From: Alphaproteobacteria bacterium
Lineage (GTDB): Bacteria; Pseudomonadota; Alphaproteobacteria; Sphingomonadales; Sphingomonadaceae
Direction of reading: 5' to 3'
Assembly (NCBI GenBank): GCA_028293005.1
Contig: JAQGLH010000103.1
Span: 1-8,753 of the forward strand
DNA length: 8,753 nucleotides
Part shown: positions 5,334-8,753 of the stretch, in pieces
Layout: each line of letters opens with the position of its first letter
Numbering within the stretch: the first letter of the stretch is position 1
Position numbers and translations under genes: made by a program
Notes under the pieces: model-generated
Told to the model about the DNA's origin: nothing
What the model saw: the letters and a program-made list of their open reading frames with translations, nothing else
Databases searched by the model: none

Positions 5334-6611
5334 TCAAATTCGTTTCGAAAAGAGAGATGGCAGATAAGCGGGGTAAGCCCCCTCCATCGCCAGCCGATAA
5401 TCGACTGAGCGCTGCTGCTCCTCGCTAAGCTGGTGACCGCCCGCGACCTTGCTGAGCCTGTCGATGTGCATCCTTACGGCCAGCTTGCGTGGGTCGAGCG
5501 GCGGCGCATCGATCCAGTAGGTAGGCCCAACCTCTCGCTGGACCGGGGCCGCCGTTTCTCCGGTCCGAAAGCCGGCCGCGGCGAGAGCTTCACGCGTCTG
5601 AGGATCCTCCGCCTTGGCCGCCCGCAGATCCTGAAGGGCGGCTTCGACCGCCGGGTCCGGGGCCTTTTTTGCCCGTTCATGATCCAGCCGTCCGAGAAAG
5701 AGGGCGCGGATCATGTTGCGCGGCTCGGGTCTTTGAATGAGCCTGGAGAAGATCGACATCTCCCGCTGCAGCGCTTCATCCATCGGCAGCCGCAGCCCCT
5801 GCTCGATACAATCCAGGATCGCGAGCGGTGCTGGATAGTGGCCAAGCGTCTCCTGAAGGACGGCCGTCCGCGCGCTGGAAATGCGGCGGCCGACTTCGCC
5901 CTCGTCGGGGATTCTCCAATTTGGCCTATCCCATGGTTGACGGGATGTGCCTCGAGTAAGGATCCACCGCTCGGCTGCCTCGACCTCCTCCCCTTCAGCC
6001 ACCACTTCGTCGACGAGACCGACCGACAAGGCCTGTTGCCCGGCAAGGCGGTCACCGTTCAGCAATACCGGCAGGGCCGCATCGATGCCGATCAGGCGCG
6101 GCAAGCGTTGCGTTCCACCACCGCCCGGCAGTACCCCGACAAGAGACTCCGGCAGGCCGAGAGCGGCCTCGGAATGATCGGCCAGGACACGATGGTGAGC
6201 CCCGAGAGCAAGCTCGCAGCCGCCGCCGAGCGCGAGCCCCCCGATCGCGGCGGCGACCGGTTTCCCCGACGTCTCCAGCGCTCGGATCGCGCGGCTGAGC
6301 GGAAAGAAATGATCAAATGCCAGCTGGAACCGATCGGCGGCCGGGGCGGCCGTGATCATCTCATATGCGGTGCCGATCTCCGCGAGGTCCGCACCGACGC
6401 AGAAGGCCGACTGCTTGCCCGAACGAACGACGACTCCGCGCACCTCCGCATCGCCGAGCCAGTCGGCAAAACGCCCGAGCTCGTGAATGGCGGCATTTGC
6501 AAAGACGTTCATCGAGCGTTGGGGCATGTCGAACACCAGGTGGATGATGCCCTGGCTGCCTTCCTCGACCCGGAACTCGCGCAAGACGGGAAGATCCTTG
6601 AACCGGCTCAT
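5334..6611 (-). CDS. Enoyl-CoA hydratase/isomerase, FadJ-like without dehydrogenase domains
   Basis: A crotonase-fold protein, probably hydrating or isomerising an enoyl-CoA. The oxyanion-hole segments are FCVGADLAEI (residues 70-79) and IGGLALGGGCELAL (123-136), and both catalytic glutamates of hydratases are present: Glu133 in GGGCELAL and Glu155 in LGLPESLVGVLPGGGGTQRLPRLIG (151-175). Residues about 250-310 (GHYPAPLAILDCIEQGL, RNMIRALFLGR) match the linker of the multifunctional FadJ/FadB alpha subunits. The NAD-binding 3-hydroxyacyl-CoA dehydrogenase domain that should follow is absent; instead there is a roughly 110-residue tail ending DYRLAMEGAYPAYLPSLF. At 425 residues it is longer than a plain crotonase (about 260) and much shorter than FadJ (about 710). 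Its ATG overlaps the BKACE stop (TGATG), so the two are translationally coupled. The reaction class is secure; the substrate is unknown. Confidence 0.9.
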   Translation of the reverse strand: MSRFKDLPVLREFRVEEGSQGIIHLVFDMPQRSMNVFANAAIHELGRFADWLGDAEVRGVVVRSGKQSAFCVGADLAEIGTAYEMITAAPAADRFQLAFDHFFPLSRAIRALETSGKPVAAAIGGLALGGGCELALGAHHRVLADHSEAALGLPESLVGVLPGGGGTQRLPRLIGIDAALPVLLNGDRLAGQQALSVGLVDEVVAEGEEVEAAERWILTRGTSRQPWDRPNWRIPDEGEVGRRISSARTAVLQETLGHYPAPLAILDCIEQGLRLPMDEALQREMSIFSRLIQRPEPRNMIRALFLGRLDHERAKKAPDPAVEAALQDLRAAKAEDPQTREALAAAGFRTGETAAPVQREVGPTYWIDAPPLDPRKLAVRMHIDRLSKVAGGHQLSEEQQRSVDYRLAMEGAYPAYLPSLFSKRI

Positions 6612-7534
6612 CAGAAGGCGACCTTGTCGCTACCCTTGAGCGACAGGATCTCACGCGCTTCGTCGGGGGTGGCGACCTCGAAACCGAGTCCTTCGATGAT
6701 CTGCCGCACCTGCCGCACCTGCGCGGCATTGCTCTCGGCGAGCTTGCCCTTGCCGATCCACAGGCTGTCCTCCAGTCCGACCCGGACATTACCTCCGATC
6801 GCGGCCGCCATGGCGGCGACCGGCATTTGCGCCTTGCCGGCGCCGAGCGCCGACCATCGATAATTGTCCTCAAACAGCCGGTCGGCGGTGCGCTTCATGT
6901 GAAGCACGTCCTCCGGATGCGCCCCGATCCCCCCGAGCAGGCCAAAGACCGTCTGGATGAAGAGCGGCGCCTGGACCAGACACTCGGTGAAGAAATAGTG
7001 GAGAGTGTAGAGGTGGCTGGTGTCGTAGCACTCGAACTCATAGCGGGCGCCGGTCTCGTTCAGTGTCTCCAGCGCATAGCGTATATCCTTGTAGCTGTTG
7101 CGAAAGACGAGGTCGTGCGAGCCTTCGAGCATCGCCGGCTCCCAGTCATATTTGAAGTCGCTGTAGCGCTTCAGCATCGGGAACAGGCCGAAGTTCATCG
7201 AGCCCATGTTGAGGCTGGCAATTTCGGGCTTCCACACCGCTGCGGGCCGCACCCGCTCCTCGACGTTCATATAAGGCGATCCTCCGGTCGTGAGGTTCAC
7301 CACCACGTCGGAGCGCTGTTTGATTACCCGCAGGAACGGCTCGAAGGCTTCGGGCGACTGGTCGGGGCGGCCGTCGGCAGGATTTCGCGCATGGAGGTGG
7401 ACGATCGCCGCGCCCGCCTCGGCCGCTTCCAACGCCGAATGGGCGATTTCCTCCGCTGTCACCGGCAGGTAAGGCGACATGGACGGGGTGTGGATAGAGC
7501 CCGTCACCGCGCAGCTGATGATCACCTTGCTCAC
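6611..7534 (-). CDS. Beta-keto acid cleavage enzyme (BKACE, DUF849)
   Basis: BKACE enzymes condense a beta-keto acid with acetyl-CoA to give acetoacetate and a new acyl-CoA, using a bound zinc in a TIM barrel. The 307-residue length is typical. Zinc ligands are seen in HLHAR (His46, His48) and in VGLEDSLW (Glu255, followed by Asp256, equivalent to Glu230/Asp231 of the lysine-fermentation enzyme Kce). Arg251 matches the Kce catalytic arginine, and LTTGGS (81-86) is the substrate-loop region. The Kce Glu14 that binds the amino group of 3-keto-5-aminohexanoate is Ile here (TGSIHTP, 11-17), so the substrate is probably different. The start is GTG 7534: GGGAGA about 7 bases upstream overlaps the stop of the preceding CoA-transferase gene. 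The downstream crotonase start overlaps the stop (TGATG). The three genes clearly form one operon. Confidence 0.93.
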   Translation of the reverse strand: MSKVIISCAVTGSIHTPSMSPYLPVTAEEIAHSALEAAEAGAAIVHLHARNPADGRPDQSPEAFEPFLRVIKQRSDVVVNLTTGGSPYMNVEERVRPAAVWKPEIASLNMGSMNFGLFPMLKRYSDFKYDWEPAMLEGSHDLVFRNSYKDIRYALETLNETGARYEFECYDTSHLYTLHYFFTECLVQAPLFIQTVFGLLGGIGAHPEDVLHMKRTADRLFEDNYRWSALGAGKAQMPVAAMAAAIGGNVRVGLEDSLWIGKGKLAESNAAQVRQVRQIIEGLGFEVATPDEAREILSLKGSDKVAF

Positions 7535-7547
7535 AATCTTTTCTCCC

Positions 7548-8753
7548 TCAATGCAGGCGGCGCCGCTCGGACCAGCTTCGGGCTAGCGCCTCCCGTTGGT
7601 CCTCAGCGGCGATCCCGATCAGCGCTTCAGCGCGAAGGTCGAGATCGAGACCCCGCAAGTCCGCCGCGCCGTGCTCGGTAACGACGATGTCGACATCCAT
7701 CCGACCAAGCGACACGGGCCCGATCCCTTCGCCCGCGGGCACGATGCGGCTGCCGTCGCCTGCGCTCGCCGGCAGGGCCACGATGCGCAGGCCTCCGCCG
7801 AGCCGGGCGCCGCGCGCGAAGTCGGACGCGCCCCCGGGACCGGAGAGCAAGCCGCGCCGCGTGAGCTCCGCATGGGCCTGGCCGTAAAGATCGACCTCGA
7901 TCGCCGAGTTGATCGCAACGAAGTTGGGCAGCCGGGCGATCACGCGAGGATCGTGCGTGTAGGAGACAGGCCGGAAGGCGAAGGCGGGGTTGGCGATGGC
8001 GGAATAGAGGCGCTCGCTGCCGATCGCGACGCCGGCAGTGATCGGATTTTCGGCGGCAAGCGCGCCGGCTTCGAGCAAATCGAGCACGGCGTCGCCGATC
8101 AGCCCCGAGTGGATCCGTAGGCCCCGCCGATCGCGCAGCGCGCGCAAGCCGGCGCCTGGGATCTTGCCGAGCCCAGTTTGAAGCGTTGCGTTTTCCGGGA
8201 CCAGATGAGCGATATGGTCCGCGATCAGAGCTGCGACGGCATCTCCTGCGCCCTCATCTGATCCGGCAAGCGCCTCTTCTTGCTCAATCACCGCTGCGAG
8301 GGCCTCCACCGGAATCGCCGGGCCGGAGGTGCGGGGAAGCGAGGGGTTCACATGGGCAATCCGCAGCGGAATGCGCTCCCACAGGTCCGGCAGGAAGTCG
8401 GCGACGGGGCCGAAGCTGCACAGGCCATTCGCATCGGGCGGAGCGACCTGGAACAAGGCCGCACCAATCGGCGCGGCGCCAAGATGCGCCCGTACGTCCT
8501 GATAGCAGAGCGGCAGAAAGTCGACCTGCCCCTCGGCCGCGCGCAGTTCGGGGGTCATGAAGAAGGTGCGGGTGCGGCAGGCGGCATTGGCCACATAGGT
8601 GCAGCGGTTGAGCCCGGGCACGAAGATCCCGGTGAACGTAATCGGTCCAAGCGCCTCGCCGGCCTTCATGACGGCATCGGCGATCAGCCGGGACTCACCC
8701 GAACAACCTTGGACATAAACCAGGCCGTCCGGCGGCAACATTCCCGGGACGTC
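7548..8753 (-). CDS. Acetyl-CoA hydrolase/transferase family protein, 5' end cut
   Basis: A CoA-transferase of the acetyl-CoA hydrolase/4-hydroxybutyrate CoA-transferase family, likely moving CoA between acetyl-CoA or another donor and a carboxylic acid. The frame is open at the window edge; the four codons before ATG 8741 (DVPG) continue the family N-terminus, so the true start lies outside. Numbering from Met 8741: PDGLVYVQGCSGE (4-16), a QxAPPDxxGxCSFG-type motif at 98-111, GLGKIPGAGLRAL (190-202), SGPGGASDFARGA (300-312) and VVTEHGAADLRG (353-364) are family landmarks. The segment usually HTEM, which holds the catalytic glutamate forming the CoA thioester, reads HSGL here (211-214), with Gly213 in place of Glu. 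It may be a subfamily with another mechanism or a hydrolase-like member. The BKACE gene starts 13 bases after this stop. It is the first visible gene of the operon. Confidence 0.9.
   Translation of the reverse strand, partial: DVPGMLPPDGLVYVQGCSGESRLIADAVMKAGEALGPITFTGIFVPGLNRCTYVANAACRTRTFFMTPELRAAEGQVDFLPLCYQDVRAHLGAAPIGAALFQVAPPDANGLCSFGPVADFLPDLWERIPLRIAHVNPSLPRTSGPAIPVEALAAVIEQEEALAGSDEGAGDAVAALIADHIAHLVPENATLQTGLGKIPGAGLRALRDRRGLRIHSGLIGDAVLDLLEAGALAAENPITAGVAIGSERLYSAIANPAFAFRPVSYTHDPRVIARLPNFVAINSAIEVDLYGQAHAELTRRGLLSGPGGASDFARGARLGGGLRIVALPASAGDGSRIVPAGEGIGPVSLGRMDVDIVVTEHGAADLRGLDLDLRAEALIGIAAEDQREALARSWSERRRLH

Noticed and set aside
5433..6863. Long 476-codon plus-strand open frame
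   Set aside because: It lies antisense to the crotonase and BKACE genes, which have clear family motifs. Its translation is rich in Arg, Pro and Gly with no recognisable domain, typical of a GC-rich shadow frame.
6827..7681. 284-codon plus-strand open frame over the BKACE/CoA-transferase region
   Set aside because: It is antisense to well-supported genes and has low-complexity Arg/Ala/Gly composition with no motif.
1..8753. CRISPR array, tRNA/rRNA genes, insertion sequences
   Set aside because: I found no regularly spaced repeats, no tRNA-like cloverleaf, and no transposase motifs or terminal inverted repeats by reading both strands.

Overview
The window is GC-rich, densely coded DNA with the codon habits and gene content of an alphaproteobacterium, most likely a sphingomonad. 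That placement is an inference from protein style (a DUF7064-like protein, an XylM-like hydroxylase, a BKACE catabolic operon); there is no rRNA or other marker gene.

Layout. (1) Positions 1-1495, plus strand: the C-terminal part of a TMEM175-type (DUF1211) membrane protein, then a 315-aa CrtC/AttH-like protein of the DUF7064/DUF7065 kind. (2) Positions 1598-2716, minus strand and convergent with the first block: an AlkB/XylM-type membrane di-iron hydroxylase with all its histidine motifs. (3) Positions 2717-3119: a stretch with no convincing gene, holding a small inverted repeat and a possible gene remnant. (4) Positions 3120-5092, minus strand, read from high to low coordinates: a 45-codon leader peptide with a run of alanine and valine codons, a strong rho-independent terminator placed as an attenuator, an orphan IlvM-like ACT-domain gene, isocitrate lyase (aceA), and an unrecognised 50-aa gene with a strong ribosome binding site. 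(5) Positions 5140-5316: the first roughly 27 codons of what looks like a methylmalonate-semialdehyde dehydrogenase gene (mmsA), then unrelated sequence. (6) Positions 5334-8753, minus strand: a tight catabolic operon of acetyl-CoA hydrolase/transferase (cut by the window edge), beta-keto acid cleavage enzyme (BKACE, DUF849) and a 425-aa crotonase that resembles FadJ without its dehydrogenase domains.

How it fits together. The operon at 5334-8753 looks built to activate an acid to its CoA thioester, process it through a crotonase, and cleave a beta-keto acid with acetyl-CoA to give acetoacetate and a new acyl-CoA. Acetyl-CoA from such a route would be assimilated through the glyoxylate shunt, whose first enzyme (AceA) lies just downstream on the same strand.

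The most notable feature is the amino-acid-type attenuator in front of an ilvM-like/aceA operon. Leader peptide, control codons, antiterminator arm and terminator can all be read directly. This arrangement is classical for branched-chain amino acid biosynthesis, but here no acetolactate synthase large subunit follows and a glyoxylate-shunt gene sits in the operon instead. The truncated mmsA immediately upstream suggests a recombination junction near 5236.
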